NCBI GenBank assembly: GCA_002163245.1
Contig: MAAL01000177.1
Location: forward strand, 1-64,000
Source: Gammaproteobacteria bacterium 42_54_T18
GTDB taxonomy: Bacteria; Pseudomonadota; Gammaproteobacteria; Pseudomonadales; Ketobacteraceae
Length of the DNA: 64,000 nucleotides
Direction of reading: 5' to 3'
The notes beneath the pieces were generated by a model, which did not search any database, was not told the DNA's origin, and saw only the letters and a list, made by a program, of their open reading frames with translations. Made by a program: the position numbers and the translations under genes. This document shows positions 36,272 through 44,210 of the stretch, piece after piece. Numbering within the stretch: position 1 is the stretch's first letter; every line of letters begins with the position of its first letter.

Positions 36272-37795
36272 CTAATTCACTAGTTTTGCTGTCCAAAACG
36301 GATTAAACAGATTTGGTTTTTCTGTATTAACATGAGTTAGATCGTAACCTTTACAACCAGCTCCTTCACAGCCAGGCCTTTGATAAAGCACAACAGCCTG
36401 AGAAATTGCAGTTAAACCCTGCGCATCACAATTGGATCCATAGCGTGCCTGGTCATCATTCCAGCCACTCAGCGCCTGCTTTGTATCATTATCACGACCA
36501 AGCAAATCATTACAGTTACCCTTCTGACTTAGCACTGCAGTCACCTTGGCTTCTGACCACGCAGGATTAATCATAGAATAACTTTGAATTCCTTTGTATT
36601 CCCCATTCTTAATGGCATCACAATCAAGGCCGTCTTTACACATACCTAGCGTATTCATCAAAAACGATACCGCTCCCCCAACAATACCACCCACGGGGTT
36701 TGAAGCAAAAAACTGACCAATTTTCACGGCGTCACTACTACCTTTACCGTCAACACCTATAATAAAATCCCCACCTTTAATGGTGTCATCACCAGGAACC
36801 CACTCTCCCGCAGCATTATATGATCCGGAGGACCAATTATAACGTTTATTACTACTATCCCAAGATGCAGCTGTGGCGCCTTTTTTGGAAACATCAACAC
36901 CCAATAACCACTCATAATCCTTATTTCTATCAGTAATCCATGCCGATGAAGGTGCCGTTTCTGCAGAGCGATTTAATAACGTAACCAATTCACCGCTATC
37001 CGCAACCGGATTGTCTCTACTACCCTTAGGTTTAGCATTACCGCTGCTTTTACAATAGGCATTAATAGCCTTGCCTTTGTTTTCTTTCTCACTCGCGTTG
37101 TCGGCCGAATCTCCTGGCGCCGCAAACATCACCAAAGAACAAAAATCATTATTTTCAAGAGCATGCTTAGCTTTACTTTTCGCAGCATCACTACTGTTAG
37201 ACGCCAATTCATTTAGCTCCGCTTCATCATTGACCAATATGCTAACACTATCATTTTTCACATATCGCTGGGCAACTTGGCCCATGGCGTGCTCAATAAT
37301 GGAGGACTTTCCTCCAGTTCCGGTTAAAATGTCATATTCATCTTTTTGAAAATCACTGTACATCGAATTCGTTGCATCAACAGTCAATATATATGCGCCA
37401 CCAACAACTTCCATGCCTTCACGCCAGTAATCCATAACACCTTTTAACTTAAGTGCGTCCAGGATAATATCTATCAACCCGCCACCTAACCCAGTTAAAC
37501 CGCTAGTCACTGTATCATGCGCCATATTGACTTCGGTTTGGAAGCTCACCATATGGCCAATTGCCACTTCATTGGCAATCATTGTTCGATTGGTATACGC
37601 CATGAAATTAAGCTGTCGAGCCGCTGTAAGAGCACCAGAATAAGCAGCAGCATCCGCAGCATTAACAAGCTGCATTTTTTCATTAACGGCGCGGTTGGAA
37701 TTAAAAATAAGGAAGAATACTGAGGCGGCTACGATAAAAAGCGCCATACCTGCGATTAAAACCTGCCCTTTTTGTTTTTTATTATAATTATACAC
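36272..37795 (-). CDS. TadG-like pilus assembly protein
   Basis: A 507-residue protein starting at GTG 37795. The leader KKQKGQVLIAGMALFIVAAS precedes one transmembrane helix and the typical TadG segment MQLVNAADAAAYSGALTAARQLN. It then has a long periplasmic domain with several cysteines (CKDGLDCDAIKNG, CNDLLGRD, RPGCEGAGCKG). It lacks the Glu at +5, unlike the TadE-like proteins nearby. No von Willebrand MIDAS motif was recognised, although TadG proteins often have one. Confidence 0.75.
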   Translation of the reverse strand: MYNYNKKQKGQVLIAGMALFIVAASVFFLIFNSNRAVNEKMQLVNAADAAAYSGALTAARQLNFMAYTNRTMIANEVAIGHMVSFQTEVNMAHDTVTSGLTGLGGGLIDIILDALKLKGVMDYWREGMEVVGGAYILTVDATNSMYSDFQKDEYDILTGTGGKSSIIEHAMGQVAQRYVKNDSVSILVNDEAELNELASNSSDAAKSKAKHALENNDFCSLVMFAAPGDSADNASEKENKGKAINAYCKSSGNAKPKGSRDNPVADSGELVTLLNRSAETAPSSAWITDRNKDYEWLLGVDVSKKGATAASWDSSNKRYNWSSGSYNAAGEWVPGDDTIKGGDFIIGVDGKGSSDAVKIGQFFASNPVGGIVGGAVSFLMNTLGMCKDGLDCDAIKNGEYKGIQSYSMINPAWSEAKVTAVLSQKGNCNDLLGRDNDTKQALSGWNDDQARYGSNCDAQGLTAISQAVVLYQRPGCEGAGCKGYDLTHVNTEKPNLFNPFWTAKLVN

Positions 37796-37842
37796 TTGAG
37801 GTCACCATAAACAGTTAGGTGAGAAATTTGGAACAAGCAAGA

Positions 37843-37860
37843 AGAGAGGTAAGGCTCTCT
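37843..37860 (-). terminator. Weak hairpin after the Flp pilin gene
   Basis: AGAGAG and CTCTCT arms around a 6-nt loop, followed on the minus strand by a T-rich stretch, 25 bp after the pilin stop. Partial termination here would make far more pilin mRNA than assembly mRNA, as is common in Tad loci. The short stem makes this tentative. Confidence 0.35.
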
Positions 37861-37884
37861 CCCCTCGCTTTATAACACTCAGTG

Positions 37885-38157
37885 TTATTGGATAGCTGCG
37901 TTACCACCAGTATAGTTATTCAAACTTTTTGCCGTATTAGCATCTGCAGCTGCAGCCGTTGCATCCGCTTGTGCATCCCCAGTAGAGCCACTACCTTCTT
38001 GGCCAGAAATCTCTAGCGCCATACCAGCAACCTGGTTACGCGCCGCGCCGCCAAACAAACCCATTACAGCAATACCAGCAACAGCAATCAATGCAACGAT
38101 GATTAGGTATTCTGACATGCCTTGACCGCGAACATTCTTACGTGTATTCATTTTCAT
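37885..38157 (-). CDS. flp: Flp-family major pilin
   Basis: A 90-residue prepilin. The processing site is VRGQGMSEYLIIVALIAVAG: cleavage after Gly, Glu-Tyr at +5/+6, then a hydrophobic helix (about 17-37). The C-terminal half is Ala/Thr/Asn-rich with low complexity. AAAAGGG precedes ATG 38157. As the first gene of the minus-strand locus it is the likely main subunit. The prepilin peptidase (TadV/CpaA) that should cut it is not in this window. Confidence 0.88.
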   Translation of the reverse strand: MKMNTRKNVRGQGMSEYLIIVALIAVAGIAVMGLFGGAARNQVAGMALEISGQEGSGSTGDAQADATAAAADANTAKSLNNYTGGNAAIQ

Positions 38158-38685
38158 TATTTAAGCCCTTTTAATTTTGTATTTTTTTAGTAGTTAACAT
38201 CGCTTTGAGGCAACATCTTTATTACAACAAGGTTTTTTATTGTTAGACGTTTGATTGTTCTGTCTTAAGTGCAGTTCATATCATTCGCCTGGCCGACTCC
38301 AACCTATCGGATCATTTTCATGCAGGTCGTCATCTGGTGGACATAGTTACATAAGGGGAAATTATGTCAACCCCTTGAAAGTAAAACATTCGTTCTATTT
38401 TTGAGCTATTTTTATTTATGAGAAACCGTTAACTAAATTCACTAGTTTCTTTAAAAAATAAATTCGCATTAAATCAGTAAGATACAGCTTGAAGCGTAAT
38501 GTTCATTGCATGCCGTTGACGGGTGTGTAGAATACGTCCATTGCTTGATTTAACAATACTTAACAGAAAGTTACCTGTTAATGCACATTTCGCTCTATTA
38601 TTGAGAGTGTGCTAATAATAACACTAAACAAATAAGCCTAGACGGATCTAACCACGACCGGGATTGATTGGGGACATAATTTACA
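38158..38685. other. Divergent regulatory region between flp and the kinase
   Basis: About 528 bp with no convincing gene (a frame at 38598-38834 on the minus strand overlaps the kinase start and looks non-coding). It must hold the minus-strand promoter of the Tad operon; no strong sigma70 match was found for it, though a TTGACA occurs at 38370-38365 with a poor -10. A better plus-strand promoter for the kinase is listed separately. Confidence 0.5.
38506..38533 (+). promoter_or_regulatory. Candidate promoter of the kinase gene
   Basis: TTGCAT (38506-38511), 16 bp, TAGAAT (38528-38533), placed about 150 bp before the kinase ATG. Moderate sigma70 similarity only. Confidence 0.35.
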
Positions 38686-39669
38686 ATGAAGCTATCCGAG
38701 CTTTTTAGGTGGCGTAAAAAGAAGCCAGCACAACCCAAGGCTGCGCCAAAACCAGCGCAAGCCTCTAGAGCAAAAGCCGCTGTTTCAAGAAAACCGGTTA
38801 AGTCCAACGCAGAACAAAGCCTACAAGCTATCAAACCTATTAATGTGAAACTTAATATCGGTCAGTACCGATTAGAGCCATTCACCGAAGGTGGCGTTTG
38901 CGTAGTGATGAAAGGCATTCCCAAAGAAGCAGGAAAACCCAAGCTTGCCGTAAAACTTGTTAGAGAACAGTGGCTTAATCATGCAGCTGTACGTCGACAA
39001 TTTTCTAACGAAAGCCAAATAGTTAAAGAGTTACACCACCCTTTTCTTCCCAAATACCTATCTCGCGGCCTGATTGATGGCAAAGCATATTACGCTTATG
39101 AATTTATTGAAGGAGTGCCTTTAATAAACCTTTCTCAAGAAAAGGACCGCTTTCCTCCTGAGCTGATCAAAGATATTGCTACCAATATTGTTAAGCAACT
39201 TTTAGAGCAGCTGGTGCATGTGCAAGAACGATTAAAACCTGTCGCGCATGGAGACATTAGCTCTGAGAACATATTAATTGACAGCAAACAACGCATCTAT
39301 TTGGTGGACTTTGGCTGCTCTCACTTCGTCAAGCAAGCCCACAAAGATAGCTACCAATGGCTCGCCAAACCCTCATTTATTTCTCCAGAGCAAGCAAAAG
39401 GAGAAATATGGGATCACCGCAGCGACCTCTATCAAGCAGGCATTTTATTTTATGAGCTAGTTAAGAATCGTCGCTGGAACGTTGGAAAGTCTAAACGTGA
39501 AAAGGTTTTGTTTGCAGCGTCAAAAGAGAAACCAAGCGATACATTTCTAGAAGACATTGTGGGAATAGAAATTTCTACCGTTGTTGCGAAACTGCTGGAC
39601 CCCAACCCTAGAACAAGACATCAAACAGCAAAAGAAGCCTTGGCCGACTTTGACGCTGTGACACAGTAA
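38686..39669 (+). CDS. Serine/threonine protein kinase divergent from the Tad locus
   Basis: A 327-residue cytoplasmic kinase. Residues 1-50 are a Lys/Pro/Ala-rich lead. The kinase domain (about 60-325) has a degenerate glycine loop (TEGGVCVVMKG), the ATP lysine in LAVKLV, Glu in FSNESQIVKEL, a catalytic loop HGDISSENILI (HGD in place of HRD), VDFGCS for the metal-binding DFG, and SPE in place of APE. The key catalytic residues are present, so activity is expected. No membrane helix or PASTA domain is seen. It diverges from the pilin gene of a locus encoding two FHA domains and PP2C, which makes those the likely partners. Confidence 0.88.
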   Translation: MKLSELFRWRKKKPAQPKAAPKPAQASRAKAAVSRKPVKSNAEQSLQAIKPINVKLNIGQYRLEPFTEGGVCVVMKGIPKEAGKPKLAVKLVREQWLNHAAVRRQFSNESQIVKELHHPFLPKYLSRGLIDGKAYYAYEFIEGVPLINLSQEKDRFPPELIKDIATNIVKQLLEQLVHVQERLKPVAHGDISSENILIDSKQRIYLVDFGCSHFVKQAHKDSYQWLAKPSFISPEQAKGEIWDHRSDLYQAGILFYELVKNRRWNVGKSKREKVLFAASKEKPSDTFLEDIVGIEISTVVAKLLDPNPRTRHQTAKEALADFDAVTQ

Positions 39670-39707
39670 CGCCACCCCACACAAAGGGAGATGACGTTTA
39701 TTCAGTA

Positions 39708-40808
39708 TTACTCTATCCGAACACCTTTATCAAACCGACATGGCGATGTCTGACCGTCGGCCGTACAAGTCCCTCTTCCATGCAGCTGACTTTGGTTAAA
39801 GCTTCCAACGTACTTGCTACCATCCGGCCAGCTAAAGGTTCCACGCCCTTCTCTTGTATCCTCTATAAAATCGCCGATATAGCGCTCGCCTGAAGGCCAC
39901 TGCAACGAACCTTTTCCTGTACGTTTGCCGTGCTTAAACTCGCCATCATATACACGCCCATCTTGCCAATAATACTTGCCACGCCCCTGCATAATACCTG
40001 AGATAAATTTACCTTCGTAACGGTTCCCGTTTGGCCATTGCATTGTGCCATTGCCATTTGGAACATCGCTAGCAAACTCCCCGCTATACAATTCTCCTGT
40101 AGCCCACTTCATGGAGCCACGCCCAGCCTTCTGGTCTTCATCAAACTCGCCGTCATAAACACTGCCATCGAGATAGCTGGCCTTACCACTACCATGCTGA
40201 GCACCTTGCAAAAACTGCCCATCATAACTTTCACCATCAGGACTCAATAAACGCCCGCGACCTGTGCGCTCATCGTTAATAAATTGCCCGGTATATTTCC
40301 TTCCATCTGGCCACTGATAAGAACCTGTACCATTTTTCTTATCATTTCGAAACTCACCTACATATACACGCCCATCATTCCAGGTATAGGTACCATTCCC
40401 ATTCTTTTGACCATTAACAAATTGCCCCTTGTATACGCTACCACTCGGCCATTTATAGGTGCCATCGCCACCATATTGTCCATCAACCCACTGCCCCTCG
40501 TAGGTACGGCCAGCGTTATCTGTAAATACACCCGAGCCAGACATCACATCATTAATCCAGTCACCTTCATACCGATCACCATTAACCCAGATGTACACTC
40601 CAAAGCCTTGTTTCTTCCCTTGAATGATTTCCCCACTAAACCGTGCGCCATCATCCAGCACAACAAAATCCCTTTGGGGTTCCTGATGGCTTACATTTGC
40701 CGACGCCTTGTTGGGCTCTCCGATTGACGTGCCTGTTTCGTCACAGGCTGCAACCAGTAGCGATACCGAAATAACCATTGCTGTTCTTAACAAACTCAAA
40801 TTTCTCAC
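39708..40808 (-). CDS. MORN-repeat lipoprotein
   Basis: A 366-residue protein with a lipoprotein leader ending LLVAAC (lipidated Cys about residue 22) and about 12 MORN repeats of 23 residues from about residue 55 to 350 (pattern Y-x-G-x-x-x-x-G-x-G-x-x-x-W-x-x-G, for example YEGKFISGIMQGRGKYYW). It is convergent with the kinase gene with 38 bp between. The start is GTG 40808. MORN repeats form elongated beta structures; no enzymatic domain is attached. Function unknown; an envelope scaffold or peptidoglycan/phospholipid-binding role is possible. Confidence 0.85.
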   Translation of the reverse strand: MRNLSLLRTAMVISVSLLVAACDETGTSIGEPNKASANVSHQEPQRDFVVLDDGARFSGEIIQGKKQGFGVYIWVNGDRYEGDWINDVMSGSGVFTDNAGRTYEGQWVDGQYGGDGTYKWPSGSVYKGQFVNGQKNGNGTYTWNDGRVYVGEFRNDKKNGTGSYQWPDGRKYTGQFINDERTGRGRLLSPDGESYDGQFLQGAQHGSGKASYLDGSVYDGEFDEDQKAGRGSMKWATGELYSGEFASDVPNGNGTMQWPNGNRYEGKFISGIMQGRGKYYWQDGRVYDGEFKHGKRTGKGSLQWPSGERYIGDFIEDTREGRGTFSWPDGSKYVGSFNQSQLHGRGTCTADGQTSPCRFDKGVRIE

Positions 40809-40835
40809 CTTAGTGATTTACACTCACTCTAAAGA

Positions 40836-43800
40836 TTAGCCTTTTGCTGGCTTGCCGCCACTCATTTCGAGCTCTTCACGCCCATCATCCCAACCAGCCT
40901 CCCAACTAGCCACTAACACCTCTAGATCATAAGGAGCATTTCTGGGTGTACTACCGGTCAAACCATCTTTATGGCCCTGTTCATAAGCCTCATCTAGACC
41001 TACATGCCACTGACGCTTTTCATCCATATCTGAGCCAGAGGTAGGCACAGCTGCACTTGCCAGCCCAGCGATACCATCAACACTACCTGCCAAGCCATCT
41101 GTTACAGGCAGCGCATCGGCGCTAGGCTTGCCTTTCAAAATCGACGTCAAAGCAGACTCAAAGTCATGCAATATATAATATGCCGCCGGCACAAGTATTA
41201 AGCTCACAACAGTAGCAAACATAACACCAAACGCGAGAGAGACCGCCATAGGAATTAGGAATTGCGCTTGCAAACTAGTCTCAAGCATTAATGGCGTCAA
41301 ACCACCAAACGTCGTTAACGATGTCAGCATAATAGGTCTAAAACGAGCAGCTCCTGCTTCTCGAATCGAGTCCATCAAACTTTCACCCTCATCTCGCTTG
41401 CGGTTTATATAATCAACCAGCACAAGATTGTCGTTAACCACAACTCCACTTACTGCAATCATTCCAACCAAAGACCACAAAGTCACCTCCATACCAAGCA
41501 GCATGTGGCCAATCAAAGCCCCTATTAACCCAAATGGTATTGCAAACATCACCATCAGCGGCTGCGCGTATGACCTGAACAACGTCGCCATCATCACGTA
41601 CATACCCAGTAATGCAAAAAAGAACGACGTTTTTAAATAGGATTGAAACTCTGCTTTGTCTTTTTGAGAACCCGCCACAGCCCAACGCATGCCAGGATAG
41701 TTATCCGCAATACTGGTGAGAAATTCAGCTTTGATTGCCGTCATTACCTTAACTTCCGAACTAATACTATCGTCAATTTTCGCATTTACCTGAATAATAC
41801 GACGTCGATTATGCCGTTTGATATAAGCAGCACCAACACCGTATTGGATATCCGCAACCGTAAGAAGAGGAACACTACTTCCGTCTCTCAAGCGAATGTA
41901 CATGTTTTCCAAGTACCACAAAGAAGACCTCTCTTCTGCAGGGTAACGAACAACGACTTTAACGTCATTTTCACCGCGCTGAAGATTTTGAACCTCGGCG
42001 CCATGATATGCCTGCCTAACCTGCGCAGCGACTTCATCAAGACTTAAGCCCAAATTTCTTGCCACAGGCTTTAACTCTATCTGAAGCTCTTGTTTACCTT
42101 TTTGGAAAGAATCGGTAATGCCGTAAACACCGTCGTATTCCGCCAACCTTGCTTTTAATCCTTCCGAGGCTGCCTTCAAATCCTCTAAACTATTTGATGA
42201 CAACTCCAAGTTAACCGATGATCCCGTTTGGCTTAACGTTGATTTAAACGTCAACTCCGTTACTTCAGGTAAATCTCCGACCTTTTTACGCCAACGATCA
42301 GTGATCATAGTTCCAGAAATCTTTCGATTCTCTGATGCCGCCAGCTCGATAACAATACTGCCACTTGTTTCGTTAGCGTAAGTGGTAAATATGTGAAGTA
42401 TCTGCTCCTCACCCGTCTCTTGCTTTAATTCACGCTTTATCTCAAATGCAGCATTCTCAAGAGACTTAATACCTTGGCGCACAACAGTAATGGGCGCAGC
42501 TTGTGCGAACGTAACTTCTGAGCGTGCAGTGTCCCCTTCGATTGTTGAAAACATTACCAATTTCAACCAACCTGAACCCACCAATGCAAATGCAACAATT
42601 AATATGGCGATAAAAGAAAACAACGACATATAACGCCACGTTAAGCATTTTTCTAGGAAAGGCTTATACACATAGTTAATGAAGCGCTCTAAGCCGTATG
42701 AAAAACGCGCCTGAACTTTGCCTAACACTGGAATATTATCAATATCATCGCCCTTGGTTCCCGATAGGTGTGCAGGCAAAATCAACAATGACTCTAGCAA
42801 CGAAAAAATCAACGTGGCGATTACAACAATAGGGATAACCTGCATCAACTTACCTTCCGGGCCCGGCAAGAAAACCATCGGAAGAAAAGCAATGATGGTT
42901 GTTAGCACAGCAAACACTACGGGTTTGGCAACCTCTTGGGCTCCCAATATCGCCCCTTTTAACCCAACAACGCCTTTTCGATGAAGCGTGAAAATGTTTT
43001 CACCGACGATAATAGCGTCATCTACAACAACTCCTAGTACCAAGATAAAAGCAAACAATGAGATCATATTGATAGAGCCACCAAACAATGGCAGCAACCA
43101 AAAGGCTCCCATGAATGAGATAGGGATACCAAGACTTACCCAAAATGACAGTCCAAAACGTAAAAACATCAACAAAATAACAAACAATAACGCCAACCCA
43201 CCAACAGCATTTTCTGTCAGCAAATCCATACGACTTTTAAAATAGACAGATGAGTCCTGCCAAACTTCTACCTTAATGTTATCGGGCACATATGTTCTAG
43301 GGTTCGCAACATACTCTTTAAGTGCATCAGAAATATCTAAAATATTCTGCTGACCAACACGATACACACTTAATGCAACCGCAGGTTGCCCATTAAACTC
43401 TGCTGAAGACAATCCAGCTTTAAAACCATCGGTAACACTTGCGACATCACGAACAAGTACTTGAGCACCATCAGGCAACGCTCTCACGACTATTTCTTCA
43501 AACTCATCGCCCCAATACACTTGCCCTTTGGCTTTAATAGATATATCGCCTTGTGCAGTCTTTATTACCCCTGTAGGTAAATCAAGAGAACTTTGTCGAA
43601 CTGCCGCTGCCACCTCAGTAAAACTAAGACCATAACGCTGCAACGAAGACTCAGACACCTCAATGGCTATCTCAAAAGGCTTGCTTGTCGTATGTTCTAC
43701 CTGGCTAATCGTATCTAAAGCCGTTAAATCACTCTTGATGTTTTTAGCAATATTCTTTAATGATCGCATATCCGCTGGGCCGGATATCAACACATAGGCA

Positions 43801-44210
43801 ACCAGGTTCCGTACAGATATTTCCTTAATGATTGGCCGCTCTACATCACTAGGAAAGGTGCCAATACCATCTACCCGTGCCTTTACTTCATTAAGCACTT
43901 CTTTAACATCATAACCGTAGGCAATTTCTACAGTCACAAGGCCTAGATGCTCATTTGCCCTGGACTCTAAGGACTTGATACCCTCAACATCATATATAGC
44001 AGACTCAATGCGAGTAATTACCGACTTTTCCACATCTTCTGGAGAAGCTCCAGGATATGCAGCAGTAATAGTAATCAAGTCTAATGAAATGTTCGGCAAT
44101 ATTTCTTTTCGAGCACTACCTAACGAAAGCGCGCCTGCGATCAGAATAAAAACCATTAGCAGGTTGGCAGCAACCTTATTTTCGGCAAACCAAGCGATAA
44201 CTGCATTCAT
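40836..44210 (-). CDS. RND-family efflux permease with an RMF-like C-terminal tail
   Basis: A 1124-residue inner-membrane transporter of the AcrB/hydrophobe-amphiphile type, with about 12 transmembrane helices. Motifs include GASPEDVEKSV near residue 55, VVDDAIIVGENI in helix 4 near 407 and VVVNDNLVLVDYINRKRDEG near 935. Residues about 1075-1113 form an unusual tail: AYEQGHKDGLTG, then NAPYD, then SWEAGWDDGREE. This has the G-x-x-x-G, PY and W-x-x-G-W pattern of ribosome modulation factor. It overlaps the adaptor gene by 4 bp (ATGA). The substrate is unknown; no outer-membrane factor is present here. Confidence 0.9.
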   Translation of the reverse strand: MNAVIAWFAENKVAANLLMVFILIAGALSLGSARKEILPNISLDLITITAAYPGASPEDVEKSVITRIESAIYDVEGIKSLESRANEHLGLVTVEIAYGYDVKEVLNEVKARVDGIGTFPSDVERPIIKEISVRNLVAYVLISGPADMRSLKNIAKNIKSDLTALDTISQVEHTTSKPFEIAIEVSESSLQRYGLSFTEVAAAVRQSSLDLPTGVIKTAQGDISIKAKGQVYWGDEFEEIVVRALPDGAQVLVRDVASVTDGFKAGLSSAEFNGQPAVALSVYRVGQQNILDISDALKEYVANPRTYVPDNIKVEVWQDSSVYFKSRMDLLTENAVGGLALLFVILLMFLRFGLSFWVSLGIPISFMGAFWLLPLFGGSINMISLFAFILVLGVVVDDAIIVGENIFTLHRKGVVGLKGAILGAQEVAKPVVFAVLTTIIAFLPMVFLPGPEGKLMQVIPIVVIATLIFSLLESLLILPAHLSGTKGDDIDNIPVLGKVQARFSYGLERFINYVYKPFLEKCLTWRYMSLFSFIAILIVAFALVGSGWLKLVMFSTIEGDTARSEVTFAQAAPITVVRQGIKSLENAAFEIKRELKQETGEEQILHIFTTYANETSGSIVIELAASENRKISGTMITDRWRKKVGDLPEVTELTFKSTLSQTGSSVNLELSSNSLEDLKAASEGLKARLAEYDGVYGITDSFQKGKQELQIELKPVARNLGLSLDEVAAQVRQAYHGAEVQNLQRGENDVKVVVRYPAEERSSLWYLENMYIRLRDGSSVPLLTVADIQYGVGAAYIKRHNRRRIIQVNAKIDDSISSEVKVMTAIKAEFLTSIADNYPGMRWAVAGSQKDKAEFQSYLKTSFFFALLGMYVMMATLFRSYAQPLMVMFAIPFGLIGALIGHMLLGMEVTLWSLVGMIAVSGVVVNDNLVLVDYINRKRDEGESLMDSIREAGAARFRPIMLTSLTTFGGLTPLMLETSLQAQFLIPMAVSLAFGVMFATVVSLILVPAAYYILHDFESALTSILKGKPSADALPVTDGLAGSVDGIAGLASAAVPTSGSDMDEKRQWHVGLDEAYEQGHKDGLTGSTPRNAPYDLEVLVASWEAGWDDGREELEMSGGKPAKG

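Noticed and set aside
41643-43245. Several plus-strand frames of 85-134 codons opposite the RND permease
   Set aside because: All mirror conserved transmembrane and pore regions of the permease and lack start signals.
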